Part shown: positions 48,901 to 60,753 of the stretch, piece by piece
How positions within the stretch are numbered: position 1 is the first letter of the stretch
How the letters are laid out: the number at the start of each line of letters is the position of its first letter
NCBI GenBank assembly: GCA_001574975.1
Contig: KQ965883.1
Location: forward strand, 1 to 62,529
DNA: 62,529 bases
DNA from: Gonapodya prolifera JEL478
Taxonomy: Eukaryota; Monoblepharomycota; Monoblepharidomycetes; Monoblepharidales; Gonapodyaceae
Direction: 5' to 3'
Program-made: the position numbers and the translations under genes
The notes under the pieces: generated by a model
Databases searched by the model: none
Seen by the model: the letters and a program-made list of their open reading frames with translations, nothing else
Told to the model about the DNA's origin: nothing

Positions 48901-50046
48901 CCCTCCGACTTCAAGTAGGTGTACGGGTATGCCGTTCGAGCGGAGAGCGTATGTTAGTGTGTGGGAGAGGCGGTCTGGCGATCGGGTACGTAGAGCGTCG
49001 CCGGAGCTGCTCGATGCTGTGGCGGTGTCCAGGCGAGTGGAGCGGAGATGTGCGGCGGCAACTGAAGGTGATGACGCAAGCGGCCGAACGCGCTCCCTCT
49101 GCGACTTGAAGACCTGCGTTCGATCAGGTTGCCCTTCCGCGTCGCTACTTTCGTCGTCGGAGAACGCACTGGCGTGCGATCGCGGGGTCTGGAATAAGGA
49201 CGACACGAGCTCCGTTGTGGGGAGCTCGGGTTCGACGTCCGGAATCGGCACGGGATGAGAGCGCGGTGGAACGGCGAGAGCGGGAGCGTTCGTCTCCGGG
49301 ACCGTGTTTTCAGAGGTGGAGAAATGCTCGTTCCTCTCCACGTCTTCGGAACGCTGCGTGGGACTTGGTGCAGGTGCAGGTGCAGGTGCATTCGTGGGCA
49401 GAACCCACGAAGGTACCGCAGTAGGGGTGGAGAAGGGCACGTACGATGGGTCGAGGCCGTGCGCAAAGTGGGGGAATTGGGACGGGCCCTGGAGAGCAAA
49501 CGAGAACATTTGAGATATGTTCGATAAGGTCGCAATGGCGGCCGATCGGGTTCAAAAACTCACGGCGCTGGTGAAGAGTCTCTCCATTCCACCGACCGTG
49601 CCGAAATTCATGCCCATCCCGAAGACGGCTGCTTCCGCTGCGGCGACGACTCTCGACGGGATCGCGGATGCGGATGGAGGGGCGCACGCGGAGTGCAGGT
49701 CCATTTCGATAAACAGAGGAAAAGGGAGTGGTATGGGAACAAAGTGCGCCGAGGCGGTCGGGAAGGACATGAGCTGAGACAGAAACGCATCGGAGCGAGG
49801 AGAGAGCGGGAGCACGGGGGAGGCGGAGGTCGTCGACTGTAAGACTCCAACTCCATGTGCAGCGGAAAACGTTGACGTAATGGTAGTTTCGGCGCCGCGG
49901 ACCAAATCCAACAAATCTATAGTATCGGCAGCGCGATTGGGTAACGGGAAAGACCGGGAGGTTGGGAGATAGCACAGTGGTTCATTCTTTCTCCGGGTGT
50001 ATACGTTTTGAAAAGATTGCTCGTGGGAGGTATTGGTGGTGTACAT
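45911..50046 (-). CDS. Large disordered protein with C-terminal FYVE domain
   Basis: FYVE zinc fingers bind phosphatidylinositol 3-phosphate on endosomes and vacuoles. Four exons (50046-49564, 49488-46261, 46191-46115, 46052-45911) sum to 1309 aa. More than 1200 residues are low complexity: Ser/Pro-rich segments, a long Asp/Glu/Ser tract around 47800-48000, and SR-like phosphorylation candidates. The last 80 residues, built from three exons, form a complete FYVE: WKADHD (WxxD), CGIC, RRHHCRMCGGIFCGRC (R+HHC+xCG) and SRVCDVC. Such long N-terminally disordered FYVE proteins exist in many fungi, with no agreed function. The start at 50046 was chosen because upstream codons lack a nearby ATG context; the frame is open to about 50166. 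Confidence 0.85.
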
Positions 50047-50944
50047 TGTTGTGATATTTCTTTGGATTACTGCTTTTGTTGTGGTGTCGGTTGCGAAGTT
50101 TTTATTGTCTAGATTCCCAAATGCGTGCCAAGTGGAGACGTGAAAACTGCAGCTGAAGCCGCTCAAAAGTGTCTGTCCAGTCTAGCGATGCAAAAATTGC
50201 TTGTCTGCGTGTGCCAAGGAAAACAAATATTCGGGCGAGTGCGAGTGCCAGTCTGAGCGAGGTCCGGTAAGACGGGGCAGAGCACGGCAATCATACGGAA
50301 ACTTGAAGTGTCTGCAGGCGAACGAAGAATAGAGTTAGTTTCGCATAACCAATCTGAGCGGTGCCCGGTAGCGGAACGACCAATCCTCGTCGGTTCCAGC
50401 CTCAGCACCGCTTATGCAACGATCGGAACCGCCGGTCTCTCATGCCCAGCACGCTTATAGATTTAGTTGCACTGCCGCGGTCCTCCAGCTAACCTTCCCC
50501 GCGCTTCCGGTGCGAGCTCCCGTGTTGACCACGTGCGGGCACCGACAGCTCCGCCCAGGACGGAGATTCCAAACACCGGCGACTTGGATCTCCAACGCAA
50601 CGCCGAAACTCTCGCTCTCAGCTGGTAAGACGGCTGCTCTGCCCTGCCGACGACGCCGCTCTGGGGCGGGACGGACGGACCTCCCGCCTCACGGCAAGAT
50701 TCCTCCCGCTCTGCGGCAAGACGCTCACGTAATTGAAAATGACGCTCCTCGTGTCCGAAAATTATCTGACAGAAAAGTGTTCGCGAGGGGGGCGGTCACT
50801 TGGCGGGTGCTAGGTGTGGAAGTTTGTCCCTGATTTACTGACTGGCCCTCGCTCGCCCTCTCCTTTTCACGTTGCTTTGGATAAAATTTTTGCACGGGGA
50901 CAAAATGAAAATGAATCATGACGGCAGCATTACGTTAATTTACA
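50047..50944. other. Intergenic, nothing recognised
   Basis: About 900 bases upstream of the FYVE gene. No exon, RNA or repeat was recognised. The small plus-strand frame 50414-50833 is basic and Arg-rich but without family resemblance. Confidence 0.4.
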
Positions 50945-51065
50945 TGGTCGGCTCCTTTTTCTATCTCCTCATTTGTCGGCGTAACACCTCTCATGGCGTT
51001 CCCCATGTGAACGCACCAGGACACTCAACGCACTCGCCAAGGGACCTCCACTTAGTCGTCTCCCC
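50945..51065 (-). repeat. Partial duplicate of downstream gene's 3' end
   Basis: This stretch is a diverged copy of 51160-51285, the 3' end of the neighbouring reductase. Both share TGTCGGCG/TCGTCGGCG, AACACTC-CATGG, then CAACGCACTCGCCAAGGG (18 bases) and ACCTCCACT/CCCTCCACT. It lies in the same orientation about 220 bp away. The copy has small gaps and no open frame of its own, so it is a dead tandem fragment. Confidence 0.75.
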
Positions 51066-51162
51066 CATGAGACCCTAAGCCTTTCCTCCCCACGTATTTA
51101 GCTTTGCGCCGCCGTTCATAATCGCCACGTTCCTCGTGACCTCCGGAGCTCGCAATTAGCAA

Positions 51163-52280
51163 TTAGTCGTCCCCCTTTTCTATTTCCTCTTTCGTCGGCG
51201 CAACACTCCCATGGTGTCCACCATGAGCAAGCACAAGGAACCACTCAAACGCACTCGCCAAGGGCCCTCCACTGTTCCAAACCCCCGCCACGATTTTGGG
51301 TACGCCGATCGAGGGTTCTCGCATCCCACGTGCCGAGACTTTGATGACTTTCCCAGCAGCCTCTCGGGGTGTCATGTGCTTCACGATTTTCAGCAGCCTG
51401 GGGTGGTCCTGGACCACGGAGGTCATGTAGGTCGGGGTCGTCACGGGGCCGAGTAAAGGGACCGTGACGGTGACGATACCCCGGTATTTCGGGTGGTGGT
51501 CCAGCTCCAGGCGCAGGTTGGTGAAGTAGTGTGTCACGGCCGCCTTTGCGGCAGCATATGCGGCGACCTTGATGCTGGGGATCCGCGCCGAGAAGGACGA
51601 GACCTCCACCAGCCGACTCCCCACCCATTCCCTCAAGGCGCTCCCCTTCAAACCCGCAGGATGCCCGCTCGCCTTCCTCTCCGTCGCAGACTGCTTGAGA
51701 TATGGCAGTGCATGCAACGCGACTTCGACATGCGAGACAAAGTTGACCCGATTGACGAGCTCGCATGCCTCGAAGCTGCGATCGGGGCCTGCGCCCAGGA
51801 TGCGGAACGTGGTGGTGACGGCGTGGTTCAGTACGACAATGTCCAGACCTGCGCCGTGGCCCTTTTCGGCAAACGCTGCCACCGCCGCTTCCACTAGTCG
51901 CCGCCCCCCGCCGGGCTCCGTGGCGTCATAGGTTAGGCACAGAGCAAAGCTGTCTCTTTCGTCCTCTCCTGCTCCTGCTCCTGGCAATCTCTTACGCCCC
52001 TCCTGAAACGCTTCCACCGCCTCTGCCCTTGTCCCATCGAGCAACGGTCGCTCCTTTTCCGGCGATGTGATGCAGACAACTGCACCGTGCAGAGCGTAGA
52101 GGATGGCTAGCTCGCGGCCTATCCCCTTCAGTTGGCGGTGGGTGTGGCGTCAGGTTTGCAGTCCGATCGAGGTAACGACGACAGAAAACCTACGGAGGAC
52201 GCTCCGGTGATCAGCACCCGTTTGCCTACGATTGTCTGCGCCAGGCGGGCGCTCCAATCGGCCTTTGCCAGGGGTGCCAT
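51163..52280 (-). CDS. 11-beta-HSD-like short-chain reductase
   Basis: This is an NADPH-type reductase of the extended hydroxysteroid dehydrogenase 1 group; the natural substrate in fungi is not known. Two exons (52280-52194, 52125-51163) give 349 aa. The nucleotide loop is VLITGASS|GIGRELA with the junction between SS and GIG. LDIVVLNHAVT corresponds to the LNH motif typical of HSD11B1. The catalytic set is SSFSARI (Ser) and YAAAK (YxxxK), followed by a proline-containing loop. Unusual insertions are a glycine/glutamate-rich stretch near residue 70 (GAGAGEDERDS) and one near residue 175 (KASGHPAGLKGSALREW). A hydrophobic C-terminal helix (SAFEWFLVLAHGG) may touch membrane. It is not 3-ketodihydrosphingosine reductase by wording, though that is the nearest alternative. 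Confidence 0.85.
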
Positions 52281-52987
52281 AGTGTAATTTATGTGTCAAC
52301 TAAGACGCCTCCCTTCAATTTTTGGAGTTGCCACAGCCTAGTCACTTATCCCACCCGTTTCGATGCACACCCGCGAGCAGTCTGGGGGCGATTCGGTGCA
52401 GCAAGGTGAGAGAGACCAAGTCCGGGCACTCGCGTGAAGGAATAACTTGATATGTGAATTGTTCGTGCAAGACTGTGCGGGAAAGAGAAAGGCCACGATG
52501 TATTCCTAATATTGTTCCGCAGCAAGAGACTTTTTCATTGCATAGCCCTGAAGTGGTCGTTGACGCCGGCGCCGGGGGAGTAAATCCCAGCAGAATGAAA
52601 CGGAGACGCCAGGACTGCTACTCGCAGGTCCCCTGTAGTCCGTACATGTGGTCAGGCAAGGTTTCCAAATGGAAGTCGATAATGGAGCATGTATTTTCAA
52701 CCCGGAGCGGGAGGCAGAGGAGGAACACAATGCAAATGCGCATACAATAGACCTCGGTGGAGAAGCAGGATGGATGGATGGAGCATAGGGGAGTGGACAT
52801 GCATTCGATGCTACGTCTACGCAGCGAACAGCGGCTGGGCATAAAGACCGGCGTGCGATGACGACATTCACTGACCGCAGCGCCCAGGCACACCGCACAA
52901 CTCTTGGACATTTGGACAAAAATCGTGCATCAGGGGTATTTGATATTATCAGGTATCACTCCCTCTCACACTCCCCACTTCCCTCAT
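52281..52987. other. Intergenic, nothing recognised
   Basis: About 700 bases between the reductase 5' end and the 3' end of the next minus-strand gene. I see no exon or RNA. The promoter of the reductase must lie here. Confidence 0.4.
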
Positions 52988-55743
52988 CTACTCCGCCTCC
53001 CCAACACACCCCTCCAACTTCACAACCCTTCTCTCCTCCTCGGCGCCCCCGACCACCTCCACGACCTTCTTCGCAACTCCGACCGCAGCCCTCAGCATGC
53101 GCTTCCCCGCACTCGCCCCGCCACGACCGCCCTTGACCGCCCCCGCCGCGGCCGCGCCCGCCTGCTCGGCAAGATGTAAGCCGATCTCGACGACAGCTCG
53201 GGAGAGCCGGTCCGACGCGCGCACGAGACGGAGCGACTCGCGCGGGCCACCGCCATATGCGGCAAAGTGTTGGTGCGCGACCCCAGCGCGAGTGTCGTCC
53301 CCTCGCCCGTCACGTGCATCCACCACCTTGCGGAGCCCCGACACGGCCCTCCCAACCGCGTCCGCCAGCGACACCGTCTTCACCTCCGACACGCGCGGTG
53401 CTGTTCCTGCTCCTGTTCCTGCTCCCCCTGCCCCTGAACTGTCCCCTGTCTGTGTGTGGTGGTGACTGGGTGACGAGGAAGGGGAGGGAGAGTCGACGGC
53501 CATATCGGTATCGCTCTGTGCCATTGGGGTCAGAACAACCCGAGTCGACCGCGCGGCCAAACCGCCTCCGCCTGCGGGGGAGGACGTGGCGGCGTCAAAG
53601 TGCGCGAGGACGAGCGTGGCGGTTAGGGACACTTTGGGAGCGGCGGAGGGAGTGGAGGATGCAGGTTTCACGTCAATCGTCACGACACATACGGCCAACA
53701 TTCCGTTACCAAGCACAACTCACTCGCCCCCTCAACCATCTCCTCACCCGCCGTCCCAATGCCGCCCACCTCGCACGCCTCTCCCGCCAGCGCCACACCC
53801 GCTTGTGCCATCTGAATCACCTGTTGGCCGCACAAAACGTCGTAGGGAAAGACGCACATGAACCCACGTCGTCCCCACACCCATACCAGCAACAACCGGA
53901 CAACTCACCTCGGCACCCCTCGCCCCCGCCGCTTCGATCCTTCCAGCCCACTCCCTGACGGCCTCTCCCACCACAACGCCCAGCCACCGGCGCGCCGTGT
54001 CGAGAACGGTCTGGTCGACGGGAAACCCCCTGCGTGCCCACTCGCGCCCGCCCGTGCGGACGTGGTCCACCCACAGGTGCCGCTTGTTCCGGACCAAGTT
54101 TACGTAGGGCACGAGTGTGCGCGCGTCCGGTGTTGGAATGCGCAAGTTGGGGCACAGGAGGAGGTCTTCAGTTACCTGGAAAGAGGATGCGGGTGTGAGG
54201 AGGTCGTTGAGTACGTCGGCAGAAGTCGATGAGGGCGGAGAGACGGTCCAAGGAGCGAGTCCGAGCCAGAGGCCACTCTTTCATGACCATTAGCTCCCTC
54301 CCCTGTTTCCCTTTCCCACTTCACGTTGCCCAAACTCCCTACTCACCCTCACACACCCCTCAGCGGCCTCCACGACCTCCTCGCGCCACTTATCGCCTTG
54401 TCCAAGCTGCGGGGATGCCACGTGTCCCCGGTTGAGCGACCCGCTTCCCCACCATTCCACCACGACGGCCTCAACCAGCTTCTTGAAGTCGTCATACTCG
54501 AGCGAGTTGAATGGCGAGGGTGGGCCGGCGGTGAGGGAGAGCAGGAGGGACAGGTTGTTGGATATGGGGGGTGGGAAGGTGCTGGTGTTGGGAAAAGTGC
54601 TACCGGGGTGAATAATGAAGGGACGTGAGCAAGGGGCGAAAGTGAGGCTGCCAATCCGTTAACAGCGGGACCCCCATCCGCCTCGCTGAGCGGGTCACAT
54701 TCAACGTCGCTTCGGCTTTCATCCCACCACCGTCACCATAGTATTTATACTTACTTTCTTCCCCAATTCCCACCCCTGTCGTGCCGTTGCCCATCATTAC
54801 GGAACCCTGCACCACTCTGCACATGCCCTCCTCGCTGGTCCATGGACGCACTCTCCGAAAGCACTTGCGCGGCGCTCGCAGAGGTGGTGAGTCGACGGGT
54901 GGGGTTGAGTAACGGTCGCGGCGCGGATGCTGCGAACGGGTACGAGGCGAATGGCGATGGTGTGGAAGACGTGGGGAACGGAGCATTGGGATTGTCGGAC
55001 GCGAATGGTGTCGGGGAGTACATGGATCCGAATTGTGCGTTGTACGTTGATTGAGAAGGTGTATTCCCGGTGCCGAATGCAGCGCCAAATGGGTTCGGTG
55101 GATTCATCGAGCCGATTGCATTCTCAGCAGCAAAGCCGAACGGAGTCGAGTTCTGGCCGTTGAACAGACTCGGAGCAGCGGAAGTGGCCCAGGACGTGTT
55201 TTGAGGGTGGCCAAATGGAGCAACACGGGGTGGGTCGCTGTCCATAGAAACAGCATTCTCGAAGATGCCAGCGAGTTTTCCGTCTTCTTGGTCCCTCAGA
55301 GCGAGCTTCCCTGCCTCTTCATCTCTGCGAGCGATCTTGCGGGCCATTTCTTCGTGGTCGTGGGCATGTGAGGAACGCTGATTCCGGTTATGGGATGCGG
55401 CAAGCGAGTCCGAGTCCGAATCAATATCCGGGTCGGTGTGAGAATGGTGGAGCCTCTTTCGTTTGTGCGAAAATGAAAGAGCGGGGAGGTTGGGATGAGA
55501 GTGAAGCGCAGGAGAGAGGGAGAGGGAGAAGGGAAAGCTGTCTGAGTCATGGGGGAGATTCAGTGCCGCTAGCGAGAGCGGACGAGAGAGTGAAAGAGAG
55601 AGGGACCGAGTGGACGATTCATCCGAGTTCAAGTTGAGTTCAATCGCGACATTTTCGAGAGCAGTGATAAACGTGCGGGCTTTGAAAGGCCGAGCGTGTT
55701 GAGCCGCGATAAGATTGGTGCGGTGAATGGGAGTGGATGCACA
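52988..55743 (-). CDS. Unrecognised multi-exon protein
   Basis: I do not recognise the family. Six exons (55743-54755, 54599-54347, 54293-54215, 54165-53909, 53820-53724, 53631-52988) join in frame, at least 735 aa from 55632. The frame is open to 55743 without an ATG, so the first exon is probably missing or the start is further upstream. The N-terminal part (TFITALENVAIELNLNSDES) is followed by Ser/Leu-rich and Phe-Gly/Pro-Phe-rich segments (NPFGAAFG, TPFGFAAEN). The ordered core has SLEYDDFKKLVEAVVVEWW, KEWPLARTRSLDRLSALIDF and RTLVPYVNLVRNKRHLW, and the last exon is alanine/glycine-rich and helical. The 49- and 53-bp introns are at the short end for this genome. Confidence 0.65.
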
Positions 55744-57327
55744 TCAGTACAATAGTTGGTGAGATTACCGGTAAGGCACGGAACTGTGACCTCCTGAAGA
55801 ACATTGGTGCCATTCTACTTCATATGGATGCCAACTTCCTTTCCATGGCGCGAGTTCCCTGTTCTTCTGTCCCTCATAACCGTTCCATCGCCTCTTCCTC
55901 TTCTTCATTCACTCACCAGCATCTCTCAGCCGCTCTACACTGCTATCTCGCGCCACTCCGTGCCCACTCTGGGCTCCCATGCGTGAGCGATGTTGTTTGC
56001 AACTGTTCTTCGCTTTCCAACCAATCGGCACTGACAGGCCACGGGCTCTTAAAATAAGGGGACAAAGCCTCCTCCTGCAATAATTTTCCCACCCTTTCCC
56101 TAAAATATAGTGGCACAGGAGGACGCCCACTGTAAGAGATTTGTTGGTCTTTCGTTTCCGAAAGCCAAATCAGTTCGTCGGGGGGAAAAAGTTCGTCTAT
56201 TTGTGATGAGCAATGTCACTCAAACAATTGAAAGAGAAGAGGTTATGTTGCAGAATAGCGGAAATACGTGCTGCATATGATATGTAACTTCGCAACTTGA
56301 ACTTAACATCTTGCCCGAAATGAAATAAGTGGAGATCTTGAAACAATACGCCGACACATCTCACTTCACCTCCAATACTACCTCTCAACGGTAAGGCACG
56401 TTGCGATGAAAGCGACGTGTCAGCGTCGTCGTCTTGGAGACTTTGTGAACAACCCTTAACTCTCAAAGACCTCATTGTTCCATGGTTCGGTGCCCTATGG
56501 TTGGCAATCACCGCGCCTTTCACCCTTATCTTTTGTTAGGTGATTCCAAAAAGCATTCGGATGATTAGAGGGGGTGCAACATGGATGCTGTCTTGCGTCC
56601 TGTCGACGTGGCGAATGAGCCAGGAATGAGTCAGATAAACAGGTGTCAATAGAAGGCTGTATTTCGTAAAGAGACATCCGTTGCAGGAAATCAATTTTCG
56701 CGGGGCAATGATGGAGTGCGTTCCCGCCAGTTCTGTAAAGAGTTCTCACACCACTTCGCTCAAAGACGTTGCTGTCGCTTGTTTCCCTCGATGATATCCC
56801 AAGAAATAAAAGAAAAATTCACTTGATTTTGATCCCCACTCGTTAGTAACACAGAGAATCACCGGATGAACTGCTTGGGTGCCCTTAGTAGGACCTTAGT
56901 TTGCACAGAGCGATGCAGAAAGCGCTGCGAGAAAGAAATCAAGAAGTCTGGACGCCAATGAAAGAATCTGTTGATTCCAGAATGGAACCAATCCAAGTGG
57001 GCCGACCTGTACCCTTGAAGATCAGTGAAAGAAACGTCGGAAAGAGACGATGAAAGACCGAGATCCTGTACTTGACCACCCTTTGTCCGCCGTGCTCCGA
57101 CGCACATATAAAAAGCAGAGCAAGACAGGATCTCGCGACTCCAAGTCACTTCCGTTGCGTCACCATCGTCTGCACCAATCCCATCCAATGCTCTTTCCAG
57201 ACCGTTTACCGCGCACCAAAAGCCTTGCTACCATCTTTTGCTCTTGTTACCTCTGATAGATTTCAGTGAGTGAGACACGTCAGGGCCACGGCTCCCGACG
57301 TAATTTTCTAATGGCCCCCGTAAATAG
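55744..57327. other. Intergenic, TATA-like site at 57106
   Basis: No gene is supported in this 1.5 kb. A CACATATAAAAAGCAG sequence near 57103-57118 looks like a TATA promoter pointing right, about 220 bp upstream of the small cysteine-rich exon at 57328. Minus-strand frames at 56749-56495 and 57188-56859 have no family resemblance. Confidence 0.4.
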
Positions 57328-57416
57328 CAACTGCTGTCGGTCCGTGCCAGCTGGGATACTATGCAAATATTTATCTAACTTGCTTGCCCTGCGGTGCTGG
57401 ATACTACTGGCCAGAT
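57328..57416 (+). CDS. Cysteine-rich GCC2/3-like exon fragment
   Basis: Between an acceptor (GTAAATAG) and a donor (GTGAGTGAG) lies an exon reading TAVGPCQLGYYANIYLTCLPC then GAGYYWPD. The C-x-x-GYY...C-x-x-C-x-x-GYY pattern resembles GCC2/GCC3 (ephrin-receptor-like) repeats of extracellular proteins. The flanking exons could not be joined in frame, and a CpG-poor insert begins about 250 bases downstream. This may be the surviving start of a receptor gene whose C-terminal RGS-like part is at 60163-60753, but that link is a guess. Confidence 0.35.
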
Positions 57417-57659
57417 GTGAGTGAGAAACCTTTGTCATACAAATATTTACATACAACAATCGTGCTCAACAGAGGATAGCGGCGGTGCCATGACAACCCC
57501 GCCCACCGCTGATTTTTATCTGAAAACTTGTCCATTCCCCATTCTCAGTGCGCATTCACACCCACCCAACCAACTGCTGGTGGCAACAAATCACTGGGTC
57601 ATTACGACGACGCGAGAGGGTGGTAACCAGGGGGGCGATGTCCTGTGACAAATGTATGA

Positions 57660-59900
57660 GCGTAAATGTACATGATATTTTGAATCACGTTGGTGTCGTG
57701 ATTCCAAGTGATTTGCTTGAATATGCACCACTTTAACGCCCAAGGTTGGGTTCACTGCTTTGCGGTGTTGCTGCGCACATAGTTGGTCATGACTTTTGGC
57801 TGCAAATACCTGTGACAAGAGAAACACAGTGCAGAGGAGTGGTACTAGACCAAATCACACTTGAAGGGGATTTGTCAGGAGAAGTGACCCTTCTTCTTCT
57901 GCTGCTTCAACCATCTGTCAACCTGATCACCCAAAGGGAGGTCCATGTTTATCATTGTCATGTCCAACATAAGGTCCCAAAAAATATAGTGGGCACTTGC
58001 AGCATGACCACATGTCAACACACAGAACCTCACATTTCCAAAATGGACAATAATGCCCTGGAATCAAGATCCAATCCTCATGGCATCTGCAACAGTGGAT
58101 TGTGCAAACATGTTTCAAACAATTCCCATTTGTCCCCACTGTGCATGGCTTTACAATTGTAGTTTGAGACTATGGAAATACAGGTGGTTGTAGAATCTGA
58201 AGAGCTCCACACAGCTGCATCCAAGAGACTTCAGGTACGGATCAAACGCCTCTAACAACAAAGTCCACTTGGACTCAAACTCTGCTATGATGTTCTGTCA
58301 ACCGTCAGGTACAATCTGACAAGATTACACATGCATTGGCCAAACTTCACTGCACTGGAGTTTTCGCAGCCAAGACAACTTTGATTGCTGATAATGACAT
58401 TATTCCTCAAGGAATTCATGATCCACCTCCTCAATGAGAAGCCACAGTGGAGGTAGTACTCATTGTTGCAGATCAACGTCACCACCTCTGCTGCCTAATA
58501 TCCAACAATCACACCATGTGAGGCAACATAGCACCAATCTTTCCCCACACACGTGGGCCACTGTTTGCTCTTTCCAACCTTTCCTAGCTCAGATCCAGAA
58601 TGCTGTACCCACCTACTTTCCAAAATTGCTAATTTACTGTCTTGTTCAGCACAGCTGGACCCAAACATCAGCTCTCAAGGACAAGGCAACCATTGGGCGC
58701 AACCTGTTGGGGTAAATCCAGAAATGCCAAATTCTGGATTTGTGAAAAGAGTCAAGCAGTATGCCATCTTGTTCCACAGTGCTTTCCAAGTGTACTTAAT
58801 GGTCCCAATAGTTCTGCTTGGAATAAAACCTTCTCTGAATATCTGCAGGGCTTGGGAAGTTGAATGTGGGTGTGGTTGAATGAACTTCATACTCAGATGC
58901 TGCTAGCTGTGTTCCCTCTATTCCCAATTTTGGAAAGAAAAGGTGCTCAGCATTATAGCAAACCAACAGATTTGAAAGGACACCCACCAATATTGGAAAC
59001 ATCCTGCCCACTTGACTTCTTCCTTTTCACCTGCTGAAAGGGCATATAAATTGAGTCACAATCAATCATAAGTGCCATTGGCTTTTGACAAATAAAGTCA
59101 GGATGAGTTTTGCCAGATTTCAGAGCATGAGGACAAAAACAATAGTCCCAGAGCATTTGCTCATTTGCTTTGTATGTAGCCCAACTCAGCTGCTTGTACC
59201 AGTGTAATCTGGTAATTGAAAGTCCATGTGAGCACAATAACAAAACAATGGCAACACAATGAAATTGTCACACTGACATCCACTAATGTGGAGTATAAAG
59301 TGTAGTATGAGTGTTGGGTATTAGCTGCTGTGCCACTACTGTGGCCGCGGGTTTAGATGTGCACACCTGCAGGATGTGCCCTAAGTTTGCCATCACGTTC
59401 CTGCAGGTGAGTTCTATGCACATTACATCTTGGTATGTACATCTGATCATATATACACGTTCCTGCAGGCTCATGCAGCTCACCTAGGTTGTGTAGCATG
59501 TCTCCCCCACTGTATGAGTTTTGTTTCAAAGCAGGAGGGGTTGATGAGTTGTGTAAGCCAGAGCAAAATCAAAGTGAGACCTTCTTTGTTTCCCAATGTG
59601 GAGTTCTGTTTGCAATGATAATGAATTGGTTCACATCTGCCCTGTTTTGGGCACATTACGTCATCAGTTCCAAAAAGGCATCAGAGAATCGCAAGACAAA
59701 ATTTCTATTCTGCTCATAAATAGACTTCATTTTAACTGATACACAAACAGAATTCACTGACAACATGGAAGAGATTCAAGATTGAAGCTTGACAAGATCC
59801 TCAGTTCCATGCTATACAGAATTGCAGAACAATGTGCCTGAGTGAACGTGTATCTACTTCTTGGCAAAGTGAGGGAAGATGCTTTTTTGTGCAGGTGCAA
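57660..59900. mobile_element. CpG-depleted, decayed insert
   Basis: Over about 2.2 kb I count only around 14 CpG dinucleotides, while flanking DNA has that many per 150-200 bases. TpG and CpA are correspondingly common. On the minus strand, pieces with coding feel follow one another in shifting frames (59243-58953, 59011-58796, 58890-58675), for example HWYKQLSWATYKANEQ and PMALMIDCDSIYMP, with an imperfect cysteine/histidine pattern. I do not recognise the transposon class. A repeated CACGTTCCTGCAGG occurs at 59394-59407 and 59456-59469. Depletion of CpG fits past cytosine methylation of a silenced element. Confidence 0.6.
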
Positions 59901-60162
59901 GGTGTGGGAAGTTCACCGGGCACCTCAAGAAGACAAGTTCTGCCCAACCCTTGAATTCCTTCTTCTGATTCCTTGCCCCTCTTACCAAAGTCCTAATGCG
60001 CCCCTTCAACAAATGGTGCACTGAGGTGTGCATCTTCCCGTTGGTGGTCTACATTACCCTCCTTGCGCTCTCCATCCTGGCCTACCTCCGCTACCGCCAC
60101 TCATAAACATTCCAAATGGTGAGTTGGCGTGGGAGGCGAGGCCCCATCCCACTTTCATTAAG

Positions 60163-60753
60163 TATCGTTCCAACAATTTGCGTCATGTTTCAAGCGATCT
60201 CAGCCACATGAGCACCGCCACTGCCTCTGCCACCGCGGCAGCTCTCCGCAAGGACGTGTCCGCGCATTGCGTGCCCCGCGTGTCGATGCCGCTGTTCCAG
60301 GCCATCAACGAGCGGTTCGTGCAGCCGGGCGGGGAGGTGCAGCTCAACCTATCGTTCGCGATCGTGGCAGCGGCGGCGGCGGTCGTGCGGAAGGGGGAGT
60401 GCACGGTGGGCGTTTTTGACGGTGATTTGCGCGACGTTCTCCGCTGCGTTGGTGGGCAGTTGCGAGTTATTCATGTAACAAATATCTACCGACCACCTTT
60501 GGCGTGCAGGTGACCGACTGACCGACAAACAGCGGTGCGTCTCGAAGTCCTCCAGATCCTGTCGGAGAACACGTACCCCAAGTTCGCGCGGGCGATGGCG
60601 CTGAAAGAAGCTTCTGGGGGTGTGGAGGGGGCAGCTCTGAAATCGTTCGAGAAGTCATCGTCGTCAGCGAGGGATGCGCCGGTGATCAAGCAGAGCACGC
60701 AATATCGGTTTTCGAGTAGGAGCAGTACGAGGGAGAGTCACGGGAAAGGGTGA
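60163..60753 (+). CDS. RGS-like domain protein, copy A (5' end missing)
   Basis: RGS domains speed GTP hydrolysis by G-alpha. Exons 60163-60421 and 60533-60753 give 159 residues to the stop; the first in-frame ATG is at 60208. The conserved part reads PLFQAINERFVQPGGEVQLN, then VFD|AVRLEVLQILSENTYPKF, which fits the second half of an RGS fold (IYxxFIxPGAxxEVN...FDxAQxxVxxLMExDSYPRF). The N-terminal half helices are not visible, and an alanine-rich segment precedes it, so either upstream exons exist or were lost. A hydrophobic stretch just before (60000-60105, plus strand, ending LAYLRYRHS-stop) could be a membrane span of the same gene. The Ser/Lys-rich tail is shared with copy B. Confidence 0.6.
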
